From NCBI GenBank assembly GCA_022661535.1, contig JAKULF010000005.1:1488001-1552000 (forward strand): a stretch of DNA of 64,000 bases, written 5' to 3'. The translations under genes and the position numbers were made by a program. The notes beneath the pieces are model-generated. The model saw only the letters and a list, made by a program, of their open reading frames with translations. It ran no database searches and was not told where the DNA came from. Shown here piece after piece: positions 25,726-37,594 of the stretch (position 1 is its first letter; each line of letters starts with the position of its first letter). The DNA is from Eutypa lata (lineage: Eukaryota > Ascomycota > Sordariomycetes > Xylariales > Diatrypaceae).

Positions 25726-28135
25726 AGTGAGTATTGTATAGAGAACAGATATATTAAGCTGCTTATGCAAAGCTTGTATACAGCTGTCTGTAGAGGGAAA
25801 TAGGGTATGATCTGAAGCGAAATAGAAGGCTTGGCCTGGAGTAGAGGAGCGTAGGTGATTACAATCGGCGACATAATTTTCAAAGAACTGATGGAGACTT
25901 ATATATATATATTAAAAGATAGATAATAGCTGGATGGGTTGGGCTCACTTTATTGTGAAGTGAATGGTATGACTGTTGCTTAGGCTGTGCATTATACAAT
26001 GGAATCGTGCTAAGGAATTTAAACATTGAATACCCGTGGTTATTCATATACAATGAATAGAAATTGAAGGGTCGTGATGTTTCTAGGTAGTTGCGAAGAG
26101 AAATTTTGATAACGTGATGGGTTCATGGGTCCTAACCTAGAGTGAATAGGCGGCACTAAAATTAATATATTGGAAATATAGTGGGAAATGTAGTGCGGTG
26201 GGTTGGTGCAGAACATTTGAGACCAGGTATTCAATATGTTCTATCGATAAATAAATTGGCAACTGAATGAGCATACATAGAACCATGTGGACAATACTGT
26301 AGAAAAGGTAAGAAAAGATAACTAGGTACATACAAGATCATATCTATTCAACAGCTCCTAGAGTATTGTCTCTTGGCTAGGTAGTTCTTTATAATACTTA
26401 TTTCACAGATTATTACATTTATTACTAAGTACAGAGCATCATAAGGTCTGTGTTTATTTTTTTCAAGAAACGAGGCCGGCTTTTGTAATGTATTTATGTG
26501 ATATAAGGATGCTCTCAGCAAACAAAGGATTATTTGTTATTGTCATCTAAAGCGACACACCGATAAGACAACCCAAACTGTTTCTATTGTTAGTTAATAT
26601 GGCCTATCACCTAATAATCATGATATTATCATGACCACGAACCTTCATGGGCACGTCTAGGTGTCTGTAGTAAGTAATGCAGTCCCCTTTTAATATTTTG
26701 ATACTTAGAGCTCTACACTCTTGTCTACGACCCTTACACCCCTTCGCCCCTTTTGCAACTTGCTATTCCTTCCCGAAGCCCTTCCTAGTCTTGGTTTCCC
26801 TACTACGAAGCATGATGGTCACTAGTAACTATGCATGATGCGAAGCAAGTCTCCTAATCTAACAGTCTCGTTGTTAAGGCTAAGATGCTATTCCTATGTT
26901 CGGATACTTAATTTGGATAACAACTCAAAGTTGTCGATACTAATGTGTAACGATGAAACTCTGTTTCTTCTTTCTTCATCGTAGCGTCGGTCCTGGAAAC
27001 CTCGAGAGATCTTTAGAAAGTAATAGGAGCAACTTGATCTGCTCTTTGCCACAATGTCCTCTCATCTACGATGTTTCCCCTAGGTATTTGGGACGCCTCG
27101 TAGGAGGACTGGCTCTCGGAACATTGGTAGGGATGAACCACTTGACGTAGATCTCATAATATTCCAATGGGGATATAGTTTTAATACTTATTATCCGTCT
27201 GTATATCATTACAGTTTGGATAGTTGTCTTATAGTGGAACAATAGGTTAGTTTGCATGCTTCGTACCTGTAGTAAGGGCGATATGCTACGACTCTAAGCC
27301 TGGGCGACTCCTAGGGAATCTTAATTTGCCCCGTTCCAAACTCTCTTGTGAGTTGTTGAGGTCTCTAAGCATATAATTTGGGCTGTGTTCGTCGTATATA
27401 TATGATCCTATTCCACGTCGTGGCGAAAGCAGCTGCTTTTGTAACATAGCAAGCGTTGTTGGAGAAGCGGTCGACCGAGTATAACTCTTATAATATCTGC
27501 CTACCGTCTAGCATGCTTTATGCGGGTCGACATGAGCTGGTCATCACTCCCAGTAGGAAATAGAGCCCCAGATGTCACTTTTATGGTGTGGCAATGGGTA
27601 GAACCCGACAGCTGGAATCGCTAGTTCAAGCACTGATGATCAAGTTGATATTAGGTCTTGCCTCTAATAGGGAAGCAGTAGCGTACCGTGGCCTTTTGTC
27701 ATCTATTGATCATACAAGTGTATAAACCCTCTCTTTTGCGTAGGGTTTAAGTTAAATTTACTTGATCAAAGGTCTCGATGTTCGGGTATGCTGACCTAAA
27801 GTATACTACCTAGAACTATTCCCTCATCATCTTCTGCTATTAATCGGTGGCAGGGGGTTGAACTGCTGATACCGTTTTGTCCGTTAGATGCACGATCACC
27901 ATAATCTGACGAGCTTGTGGTCATATGTTTCAGATAAGTCAATTTATGTCTGCATAGAATGCACCAGTGTCCCCTTTGAAAAACACATCACATGATAAAT
28001 AGCTACTGCTGTAGCGCATTCCTTCGAGCCACTCAAATCCCTGCATAATCATCGTCCCTAGCTGAAACTTCAATAACCTCAGAGCCACAATCTGTTTTGC
28101 AATTCCATATGCAGTTCCTTTCTAATTATTGAGAG
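25726..28135. other. AT-leaning spacer, no gene seen
   Basis: 2.4 kb without a credible coding frame or RNA gene. Short frames are leucine/isoleucine-rich translations of AT-rich DNA. Confidence 0.5.
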
Positions 28136-28783
28136 CTAGGCTTGCGAGTCCGTGATTTCATCATCATCATCATCCGGGGTATGTAGCTGAAGCGCTTCGT
28201 AGATGTTGCCAAGGTCGTCCTTAAGCAAAGGGTTTCTCATCAGCGTGGTGAAAAAAGCTGACTGGGGCAATATCTTAACTTTCTGCTGTCTCGAAAGCAC
28301 CCATGGAAACCCGCGAACCCACGAGTCCTCCTCCATCATATACCTGATTGCCCCGTAAAAACCCTCCAACATGCCATGACCGAGGTGGGGACAGCTCAGC
28401 TCTTGTTCGAAAATGAGTTCATGAAGTTGATGATTATAGAACGAATTGACTTTGATAAGTAGGTAGAATTCACCGATCTTCTGAAGGAAACTTCGTCCTC
28501 CCTTCTCTACAAGGCCCTTCCAAGAAGGGCTGTCGTAGATGGCATGAATGAGCCATAGAGCATCATTCCAAATATCCCACGCCACAGAAAAGTGGTGATT
28601 GCGGACGTGATGCTTTTCAAGCATGTTGGCGGATTTGCGGAGTATATCATCGCCATGTTCCATGATAGCTGTTATGCCATCCACTACTTGCACCGGGTCT
28701 GTCCACTTGTCCTGAGCGATGTCGTTTTCAACTGCGGTGGCGATATCACGCGAGACAATTCCACGGATTTGTACGGCCTTCAC
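28136..28783 (-). CDS. hypothetical protein abutting a transposon end; possibly truncated
   Basis: A single frame encodes 215 residues (MKAVQIRGIVSRDIATAVEN... ending DDDDDEITDSQA). I do not recognise a family. It is rich in Trp/His/Leu helices (WDIWNDALWLIHAIY, FLQKIGEFYLLIK) and has an acidic tail encoded by an ATC repeat. No signal peptide or membrane segment is apparent. The ATG lies only 17 bp inside the left terminal inverted repeat of the RIPped element that begins at 28801. No promoter could therefore have existed there before insertion unless the element supplied it. The frame may be the 3' remnant of a larger gene cut by the insertion. Base composition is ordinary, so the gene body itself has not been RIPped. 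Confidence 0.5.
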   Translation of the reverse strand: MKAVQIRGIVSRDIATAVENDIAQDKWTDPVQVVDGITAIMEHGDDILRKSANMLEKHHVRNHHFSVAWDIWNDALWLIHAIYDSPSWKGLVEKGGRSFLQKIGEFYLLIKVNSFYNHQLHELIFEQELSCPHLGHGMLEGFYGAIRYMMEEDSWVRGFPWVLSRQQKVKILPQSAFFTTLMRNPLLKDDLGNIYEALQLHTPDDDDDEITDSQA

Positions 28784-28800
28784 ACCTCGGATTCTAGGGT

Positions 28801-28835
28801 GATCTTATATCTCCCCAACCTTTCCTGTTTCGGAA
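28801..28835 (+). repeat. left terminal inverted repeat of copy 1
   Basis: This pairs with the complement of 32184-32217. It is the least mutated part of the element: CTCCCC and CCTTTCCT are intact here, whereas the equivalent end of copy 2 (43655-43692) reads AAGAAAGG and AAGAAG on the plus strand. Confidence 0.8.
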
Positions 28836-31800
28836 CCTCCACTTAGTTCCATTTTCGATTTACCATCACTATATTTAAATAGGTTAATGTTAACGTTAAA
28901 TTAAATCGTTAATTGTTTATTTTTTTATTTATTGTTTTTATTTTAAAGTTATTTAAATTGTATTTAATCGTTTACGAATTTATAAATTAAGTAATTTATT
29001 AATAAAAAAATTTTATTTATTATAAATTTTATATTTATTATTTTATTATTTTAATAATTTTTTATTTATTTTATAATTTTTTTTTAATTTTTTTTTTTTT
29101 TTTTTTATTTATTAATAATTTTATTAATAAATTTATTAATAAATTTATTAATAAATTCTTTTTTTATTTTATTTATTATTAATTTTATTATTTTTTATTT
29201 ACGTATATTTATATTTAATATAATAATGTTTTTATTTTATTTTTTTTAATTTAATTATTATTTTAATTATTAATATTTTTAAATTTTTAAATAACGATAA
29301 CGTTTAAATAATTATTTTATATAATAAATAATATTAATTATTAATAAATAAATTAATTTATTTTTTTTCGTTAATAATGTTTAATTTCGTTACGATAATT
29401 ATATTAACGATAAGTTTTTTATTAAATAATTATATAAAAAATAATAATATTATTATTATTTTTTTTAAAAATTTAAAAAAATTAAAAATAAAAATAAAAT
29501 TAATATATTAATTATAATTAAATATAAAGTTAATAATAATATTATAATAAAAAATATCGAAATAATAAATAATATATATTTAATATTTAAATTATAATAT
29601 TTTATTAATTTATTTATTTTATTTTAAATAATTATTTATTTTAAAAATAATTATTATTATTTTATTTAATTATATAATATTAAACGTTATAACGATAAAA
29701 TTTAATTTGTTTTTAAAGAATTTATTAATATTAATTATAATTTTAATATTAAAATAATTATTAATAAATAAAAAAACGATTTCGATTTATACGTAATTAT
29801 TACGAAAATTAATTTATTAAAAATAATTAATTAAAATATATTAAATAATTAAAAAAAAATTATATTTTTAAAAAATAACGATATTATTATATAAATAAAT
29901 AATTATATAAAATAATTAAATAATTTTATTAAATTTTATAAAAAAAATAATTTATTTTATAAAAAAATAATAATTAATTATTTAATAATTATTAAAAAAA
30001 AAGTAAAAAAGTTAATAATTATATATAAACTTATTTTTATTTATAAAACGTAAATTTTAATTTTAATTTATAATAATTTTTTAATATTAATAAATTTAAT
30101 ATATAATATTAATTAATTAAAATAATATTTATTTATTTTTTTAATTTAAAACCGTTATAATTTTTAAAAATTTAAAAGTTATTTTTTTATATAAATGTAA
30201 TATTTATTTATTATTTAAACGTATTTAATAACGATTATTAAATTAATATTTTTTTTTAATTTAACGTATATAATAAATAATAATTTAATAATTAAATAAA
30301 AAAGTTATTATTATTTTAATAATTTATTTTCGAAATTAAATAATTTATTATATTAATATTATTAATTTTAAATTATTAAAAAAAATTTATTTAATAAATT
30401 ACTTCGTTTAATTTGTAAATAAATTAAAAAAGCTTTATATTTTATTATTAATAAAGTAAATTATAAAATATATTATTAAAAAATTAATTTTTATATATTA
30501 ATAAATTTTAAAGTAATTTATTAATATTATTATTAAATAATAATTTTTATTTTTAAAAGTTTTATATTTAATAAATTATATAAATTTTTAATTAATAAAT
30601 TAAATAAAAAATATAAAAAATAAATTATTTTTATTAAATTTTTTAAGTTTATATTATTTTAAATTTCGATTATTTTATTTTTTAAAAGCTTTTACGTAAA
30701 TTTAAAAAATAACGAATAAAAAAAACGATTAAAAATAATTTTTTTAAAAAAAATAATTATTAAAATAATTAACGTTATTTATAAATAATATTATAATGTT
30801 AATATAAACGAATTAATTAAAATCGTATAAAAGCTTTTATTTTTAAAAATATATAATTTTTTATTATTATAATTATTTATTTAATTTTAAAATTTAATAA
30901 TAAAAAAATTTAAAATAATATAAAAAATAATTAATAAAAATAAAAAAATATAATTTTAAATTAACTTTTTATATTTTTAATATTTTTATAAATTTTAACG
31001 TAAATAACGAATATTTTATAAATATTTTTAAATAAAATATTTTAAAAAAAAGCTTATCGAAAAATAATAATTTAAATTAATAATAACGTTATTTTATAAT
31101 AATTTTAAAGTTTATAAATATAAATAAAATAATTTTTTATTTAACGAATTATTTTTAATTAAAAAACTTATTAAATAATTAAATAAAAATATAATATAAC
31201 GATTAAAGCTTTTTTATTTTTTTTATATTTAAAAAAATATTTTTAATTTTACGAAATAATTTTAATAACGATTTTATAATATGAAAAATATTATAATAAA
31301 GCTTTTTATATAATTAATAATCGAATTTATAAAAAAATTTAAAAAAAAAATTATTAAGTTATTTATATTATAAATTATTATATTAAATTTAAAGTTTTTA
31401 TTATTATAATTAAATTTTACGATAATAATTATATTAATAAATATTTTAATATTAATATAATTAATTATAATATTTTTATTTATATTATTATTAATTTTAA
31501 TAATAAAATTAATTATTAAATTTTTTTTTTATTAATTAAATTTAATAAATAACGAAAACATTTTATATAATAATAACGTTATTTATATAATATTTATTAT
31601 TTATATTATAATTATATTTAATAATTTAAATTATGTAAATTTATAAATACTTTTATATTTATTTTTAAAAATTAATTATACGTCGTTATTATTAAAATAA
31701 CGTAATATATATAATTTATTTTTTACGATTAATAATACGATTTATAATATAATTAAAATAAATATTACGTATAAAATTAATAATAATTTTATTTAAATTA

Positions 31801-32217
31801 TAATAAAAATTTCTTTATTTATTTAATAAAAATAATTTAAAATCGTTAATAAATTTTTTTAATATTTTATTAATAACTTTTAAAATGTTTATTAATATTT
31901 AAAATATTAATATAAAAAATTTTAAATTTAAAAAAAACTTTATATAATAAAAATAAATAAAAAATTTTTTTTTAAACGTAAAAAATTTATATATTTAATT
32001 TATTTTATTAATTTTATATAATAATTAAATTTAATAATTAATTTTAAAATTTTTTTAATATATTTTTATAAAAAAAATAAACCGAAAAGTTATTATAAAT
32101 AATTGGTAATTTTAACTTTAAAATGCTTATAAAAAATAATAAGTGATTTATTATTAACCCATTACGAGGATACGTTAATTAATACCCGAATAGGAAAGGC
32201 GGGGGAGATTTATGACC
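28801..32217 (+). mobile_element. RIP-degraded TIR transposon, copy 1 (about 3.4 kb)
   Basis: The block is extremely AT-rich with no surviving reading frame. Its ends form an imperfect inverted repeat of about 33 bp. The left end reads GATCTTATATCTCCCCAACC followed by TTTCCTGTTTCGG. The right end, reverse-complemented, reads GGTCATAAATCTCCCCCGCC followed by TTTCCTATTCGG, so about 27 of 33 positions agree. A second copy in opposite orientation lies at 40240-43692, matching at both ends and in internal landmarks (for example the TTTATTAATAAA triplet near 29.1 kb and its complement near 43.34 kb). C and G survive mainly in CpG, and CpA/TpG is nearly absent, which is the RIP signature. TIRs indicate a DNA transposon, but the superfamily cannot be read because the transposase is erased. 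I see no clean target-site duplication. Confidence 0.85.
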
Positions 32218-32853
32218 ACTCCGGATTTTACGAAAAGGCTGCAGAAGATCTTGCTGCACCGTCCTGGTAAAAAATTCTCTGAGGTACTCATGGCGCGGTG
32301 TAGGAGGCTCGGTAATAGCTGGGGCGATAGTGATGGTTATCATTAACCTTGTGCCGAGGTCTTTATGTTCGGGTAGATATAGATAGGCGATGTTAAACCG
32401 CCCGCAGAAGAGGTGCAAATCTCGGGAAAGGAGCATGATACTGACCGGCTCCTCTGAAGGAGCCACATTATCATCCTGAGGTGTTCCAGCAACCGCTTCA
32501 CGTGCCTTCATAGACAGCGACATGGATAGCACATAACCTTTGAATCGCCGGACGTATCTGTCGTCCATAGTCACAACCGGAACGCCAGTGTCAAGGGGAA
32601 AGAAGATATCATCGGGAAGCGTAACACGGACAAACCGGTTTGTTTTGACCATGATATTATAGGCCTCGTAGTACACTTTCTTGCTTGTTCGGAGGATGGT
32701 AGTGTCGATAGAATGGCGAATAGTGTAGTGTTCCAGTAGTCCGAAAGGTGTTCCCGTGGGCTCAAATGAACAGAGTAAGATGCGATAGATTTCATTGCGT
32801 ATTTCGCCCGGAAGGTCATTGAATCGAAACGGTTGTATCGAATTGGACGCCAT
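32179..32853 (-). CDS. 2EXR/F-box-like fungal protein, 3' end formed by a transposon TIR
   Basis: A single frame encodes 224 residues. The N terminus FRFNDLPGEIRNEIYRILL followed by ILRTSKKVYYEAYNIM and NRF is the hallmark of the large fungal 2EXR-type family (LPxEIRNxIY, then a cryptic strand-helix module). Such proteins are usually longer. The last 12 codons and the stop (GHKSPPPFLFGY*) lie inside the right TIR of the RIPped element, so the insertion has probably truncated the gene and given it a new terminus. The remaining reading frame is intact with normal composition. Members have no established biochemical function. Family assignment is from motif memory; truncation is inferred from the overlap. 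Confidence 0.65.
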   Translation of the reverse strand: MASNSIQPFRFNDLPGEIRNEIYRILLCSFEPTGTPFGLLEHYTIRHSIDTTILRTSKKVYYEAYNIMVKTNRFVRVTLPDDIFFPLDTGVPVVTMDDRYVRRFKGYVLSMSLSMKAREAVAGTPQDDNVAPSEEPVSIMLLSRDLHLFCGRFNIAYLYLPEHKDLGTRLMITITIAPAITEPPTPRHEYLREFFTRTVQQDLLQPFRKIRSGHKSPPPFLFGY

Positions 32854-33739
32854 GATTGATACCGTACCAACAGGCTGGCCAGCCGTTTAGTTTCGTAGTG
32901 TGCTTGGTGATGAAGAAGAGTAGTAGAAGTTATTTACGACTTGATGCAAGTACCTAGTAGTTAATCGAAGGTTGTTGTCAACTTATGTAGACGTGACTGC
33001 CTACTTTTAGGAATTCAGTAGGTAAGTACCTCCTAGGCAGGCAAATTTGAGAGAACCATCAAATAAGTTGGAAGATGAGAGGGATGTGGTTTGTGGCGAT
33101 GTGATGTGCTGTAGAAGAACTATCACATCGATTAGAATGAAGGTGTGAAGGCTTGAAGAGAAAGATTCAACGATTGCCGAACGATTGAGGTCTTGCGGAA
33201 GGTAGTGGAATTGGATTCGAAACCTGCTTTGACTTCAAGTAGGTAGATAGATTAGGTTGGTGTATGTAGGCAGGGCAGTTGCGTCCGTAGTACTATTTGT
33301 TGATTGCGTACCTACATAAGGTACCTACCCTACTTAAGGGGACAGGCAGTCTTAGCAATTCAAAGGACGCAGAGGTTGCTAAATTTGATGATTGAATATT
33401 TGCTTAATGCATATGTGATGCTCGCCTGCCTCTCTTCTAAAAAGCTACATCAACCTACCTAGGTAGGCGTGTATATATGTACCTAGGAATGGAACAAACA
33501 TTGACGTCAATACACCTATTTACACCCTCATCGCCTGAGCTTCATATCATATGTCTGCAGCATGCGTAAGTATGCTAGGACTGTTCCTCAATTTCAGTTA
33601 TAAAACATATCCCATAGAAGTCTTCCCATCGTTGGCATTGGTAAGACACCATTAACCCCGTCCTACTAAGTGAAGATGGCCATAATTCACAAGCCGGCCA
33701 ACTTGTAAACATGATGATGTACCGTATCATCATTCACCC
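32854..33739. other. spacer with GGTAGG/ACCTAC words; no gene seen
   Basis: This holds the promoter of the 2EXR-like gene and the 3' flank of VPS18. Composition is normal right up to the transposon side, so RIP has not spread into this interval. Confidence 0.5.
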
Positions 33740-36700
33740 TCACAGAGCCCATTCATTCTTATTGTCCTCGGCCCCGACGAAGGGTTCGTCGATACGCTTG
33801 ATAGCATAATCGCTACATAGGATGCTAGAATGTCACAATAACGTTAGCTTGAGATCAGGAGAGGAACTGCAACGTGGGGGAACAGAGCCACCCTATCGAG
33901 AAGAGGAAAAAGGAATGAACGGCGCCCTAATCAAGAAGAGGACAGGGACCAAAAAGAAAATAAGAGAAAACCTACCAAGACCCAGCAACGAGAGCATCCA
34001 ACTCCCTAACAACCTCCTCCTTCCTCTCGCCCTCGACCAAGCCCCTCGAGATCTGGACCTGGCAATCGCGGATGCGCCTAGCGCGGGCGGGGCCGGCGGC
34101 CTCGAGGACGCGCTTGCCGAGGCAATCGGAGTGGAAGGCGTGCTGGCAGGACGGGAAGACGAAGAACTGGCGGGTGAGGAGGGGCAGGGCGCAGGCGTAG
34201 CACTGCTCGCCCGGCTCGACGACGGCGTAGCGGTGGCCGAGCCGGCCGACGTCGCGGCGGATGTGGGCGGCGGTGGCGGCGCTCTCGTCCATGTCGCGGC
34301 GCAGGGCCTCGATGCTGCGCGAGTAGCCCTCGAGCTGGGCGCACACGTCCTCGCGGAAGTCGTCGATGACGGCGAAGTCCGGGAAGAACGGGATCAGGTC
34401 CTCGATCCGCAGCAGGTCCGGGTCCGCGCACCGCCGCAGGAACTCCACCGCCCCCCGGATCGACCCGTCCGCCTGCTGCTGCGAGATCACCTGCCGCGCC
34501 ACCTTGAGCCAGAGCTTCTTCCGGAGCGGCCGGTTGGACTGCCCCGGGGGTCGGTCCGCGATCATCGAGGCGAGCTCGACCTCGCCGTGCGAGAGCGCCA
34601 GGTCGACCGCTTGCGGGTATTGTCCCATGCTGGTGTAGATGTGCACGCAGGATAGGGTGCGCTTGTGTTGGATGCATAGACGTAGCGCGAAGTCGGGGTC
34701 GTAGCGCGGTTCGTCGCCTTGAGATTCGAGGTACGAGAGAAGAGCCGACTCATCCTTAGACGGGTGCGAGGCGTACATAGATACGAGGGTGTTATGAACG
34801 GCGGCATCGCTGGATTGGATCTGGTTGATGAGGTACTGCAGGTATCGGATAGCCTGGTTCAGTGGTAGTGGCCCGGAATATGTCCGGTTATAGTCTAGCA
34901 ATGCCGGGATGATCTTTCGAGGTTCAAGCTTGGGATGCCGCATCATGATCTCAACCAACTCCTGCCCGACATGCGTCATAAGCACGCTGCTGTACCGGTA
35001 GAAGACCTCTAGATCCGTCTGCTTCTTGAGCACGTCCAGGGCTTCTCTCCACCGTTCCCGCTGAACCCAATACGAGAGGACGTAATTATAATCGTTTATG
35101 GCATTTGCAAAGAACAGGAGCTCATCTTCCCGAGCATGGCTGCTTATAACATCATATGTGGTTTTTCGATCCAAGTCTGATTTATGCCTATTGACGAAAT
35201 CTCGATATTCGTCTCGAACTGTCTGAAGCTGATTTTGCGACTGGCTCGAGTTTAAGTTCTCGACTAATTCCGCTTCAGTTGTGATGGTGTCCTCGAGGGT
35301 GTTGAGCTTGGCCATGAAAACTTCTATCAGCCAAGTTGCTACCATCATCCTCTGCATTATTGAGGCTTTCTTGTAAGTAGTAAGTTTCGTGAGAAGGTAT
35401 TTCCTCAGAGCGTCGTCTTGGCCATTGTCAATAAAGGTAAGAGCAACATCTTCGAACGGTTTGCTGCTTCGGCCGTAGACACCCGCAGCCTCAACAAATA
35501 AACCCTTCCCGGCAAGATGGTCACCGGAAGCCATCGCTACAGCATCCTTCTGAGACAACGTGTGAGCGTACTTCAGTGCCATGTCAAACTGTTGCCTCTC
35601 CAACATGATCCGCCATATGTCACGGTCCTCGTCTCTGACGACTACCTCGAAGATCTTTTGAGCGGTGAATAACCAGAAGGTATTCTTCTGTTGGTCGACG
35701 TACAACCCCAAAGCTCGGTCACCCTGTTCTAAGGTGCTTTGCGAGAACACGGGAACCCCTGTCAACCGGTTCACTGCCACGATGCGATCGCCAATTAAGC
35801 CGATGATATGCCACTGTGTTAATGCGATCGCGTCTATGAACTCTGATGTGGATTTTCTTCGACCAGACGCGTCCGAAGATACCACCTGAGGCCGTGGGAG
35901 CAACTTGGACTCGGAAAATACCTTATTGCCTAGTTCGTTGGTAGCAGGACTCGTTGAGAGCTTCCCGTGGTATATACCATGGGAGGATAGCCACGCAAAA
36001 GCCCGATCCGGCAGCACATCATCATGCGCATGAGCGGTGCTCTCAGGGGGATCTGGCGTAATGGCAAGTGAAGAAGGGGCCGCAGCCGAGCCTCGCGCTA
36101 GTTCGTGTATGATAGGCTGTTCGCCATCGAATAATCTCGTATATATTGAGCCACTTCCCTCATGGCCGACCCGCCCAACCTTCCCAACGAGATGAAACAT
36201 CCGGTTCTGGGTCGTTATAACTACTCGTCTGATATCGGTCTTGCCGGCCATGTTATCAACCCATAGACCCGAGATAGGTCCATCTGGAAGTTTGTGCAGG
36301 ACCTTCAGGTACTTTTCTTCCTTTCTGTAAAACTCATTCGAAGTCTCGATGAAGGTCTCGTATATGTTCCCATCGGAAGCACCGACAAGGATCTCGCGGG
36401 TGGTGGCGGTCGGGAATGAGGGATTCCATGCTATAGATTCGATAGGGACACCGCGCAACCTACTCAAAGGTCGCGGGTGGCGGGACTGGGTATGTAGATA
36501 GTAGTTTTCGCCAAGGGTGGTGCAGATGAGCAGATGCGAGGCGGTGGGATCGAGGAACATGCGGCGGATGACGCCCACCTCGGAGACTCTCTTGGGAAGG
36601 TCTATATCGTCGATATCCTCGGGCCGGTTGAGGTCTATGCGTAGTATACGGCCGTTGGAGAGGGCGAGAACCAGGACATTGTTGGCAACCTGGGCAGCTA

Positions 36701-36815
36701 CGAAATCGGCGGCAATGGAGAACTGAAGCTGGACGCTCTCGACGTTAAAGATGGGTAAGCTAGCATCGGCCAGCTCATCGGCGGCGTTGAAGCCGTTGGT
36801 TCCATTGAGAGCCAT
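33740..36815 (-). CDS. vps18: VPS18 (Pep3), HOPS/CORVET core subunit
   Basis: Exon 1 is 36815-33976 and exon 2 is 33824-33740. The splice TCTTG|GTAGGT...TTCTAG|CATCC restores the RING cysteines CILCSDYAIKRIDEPF, which would be lost if the frame simply ran to its stop near 33972. The product is 974 residues. An N-terminal beta-propeller (NVLVLALSNGRILRID, HLLICTTLGENYYL, REILVGASDGNIYE) leads into the Pep3/Vps18 region (FAWLSSHGIYHGKL). A clathrin-heavy-chain-repeat helical part follows (YDPDFALRLCIQHKR), and a C-terminal RING-H2 (CYACALPLLTRQF...CQHAFHSDCL). It tethers endosomes and vacuoles before fusion. The segment encoded by about 34070-34660 is strikingly GC-rich compared with the rest of the gene. 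Confidence 0.95.
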
Positions 36816-37594
36816 TTCATCTCATGATCATTATGGTGAGAATATTTCAAAGCTTGCCTTGACAGACTTGCTCGATCGATCGAGGTCAAGTCACCGATGT
36901 CGTTGGTTAGAGCTGTCAAATGCACATGCTGCTGTAGCTTGTAGTGTTAACTAACAGGTACCTGCCTAATTTAGTGTGTAGGTACCTGACGACATTGGAC
37001 TTGGGACATGTGGGGCGAATAGCTACAGCTGTATTTATTTACTTAAATCTACTTATGCAACTACTGGATATAAGATATCATGATATATATCTGCTTCATG
37101 CGATCCCATAACTCTTCAAAATCAACAAACCCCAAGTCAAACAATAACCGACGATGTATTGAAGTTCCCTGTAAGTTTGTCTTGTTGTATATACGCTCGC
37201 CCCTGATGCACCGAAACATACCTACCCTCTAACTAAGCCGACCCCTGAGGGTATATGGTATGTATGTATACACAAAAAGCAGCCGATGCCCGTCTTCTTT
37301 GACTCCTATGTAGTTTTCCCTGACCCCCAGTGCAAATGCATCCCGCCTGTTTATCTGGTCAATATGTACAATGATATAGACCCATAGCTGATTATACTCG
37401 TGTCAACTCATCCAAAGCCAAAACGGTATGGCCCGTCACAAGCTTGGTATGTATCTCTATCATCCCTAGCCATGGTATCAGACACTAGTTTATATTTTCA
37501 TGTCCCGTTTTAATGTTTCGTTTTTATGTCTTTCCTCGTGAGCCATTCTCGTCTGTTGCACTGTCTGTAACTCTCGTAATAGTTGGTATGTCAG
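36816..37594. other. spacer upstream of VPS18
   Basis: VPS18 promoter and 3' flank of the methyltransferase gene. Nothing else recognised. Confidence 0.5.

Noticed and set aside
28860..32170. mitochondrial DNA insertion or centromeric DNA as an explanation of the AT-rich blocks
   Set aside because: The two blocks are inverted copies of each other with shared TIRs, retain CpG, and have no mitochondrial coding remnants. RIP of a transposon explains all of this.
28801..32217. clear target-site duplication for copy 1
   Set aside because: CGGATT occurs on both sides but not immediately next to the TIR ends, and the outer limit of the element is uncertain.
33822..34655. 277-codon plus-strand frame rich in Ala/Glu/Arg/Leu/Val
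   Set aside because: It is antisense to VPS18 and open only because that part of VPS18 is GC-rich. It has no domain. The minus-strand frame at 34078-34677 is a shadow for the same reason.
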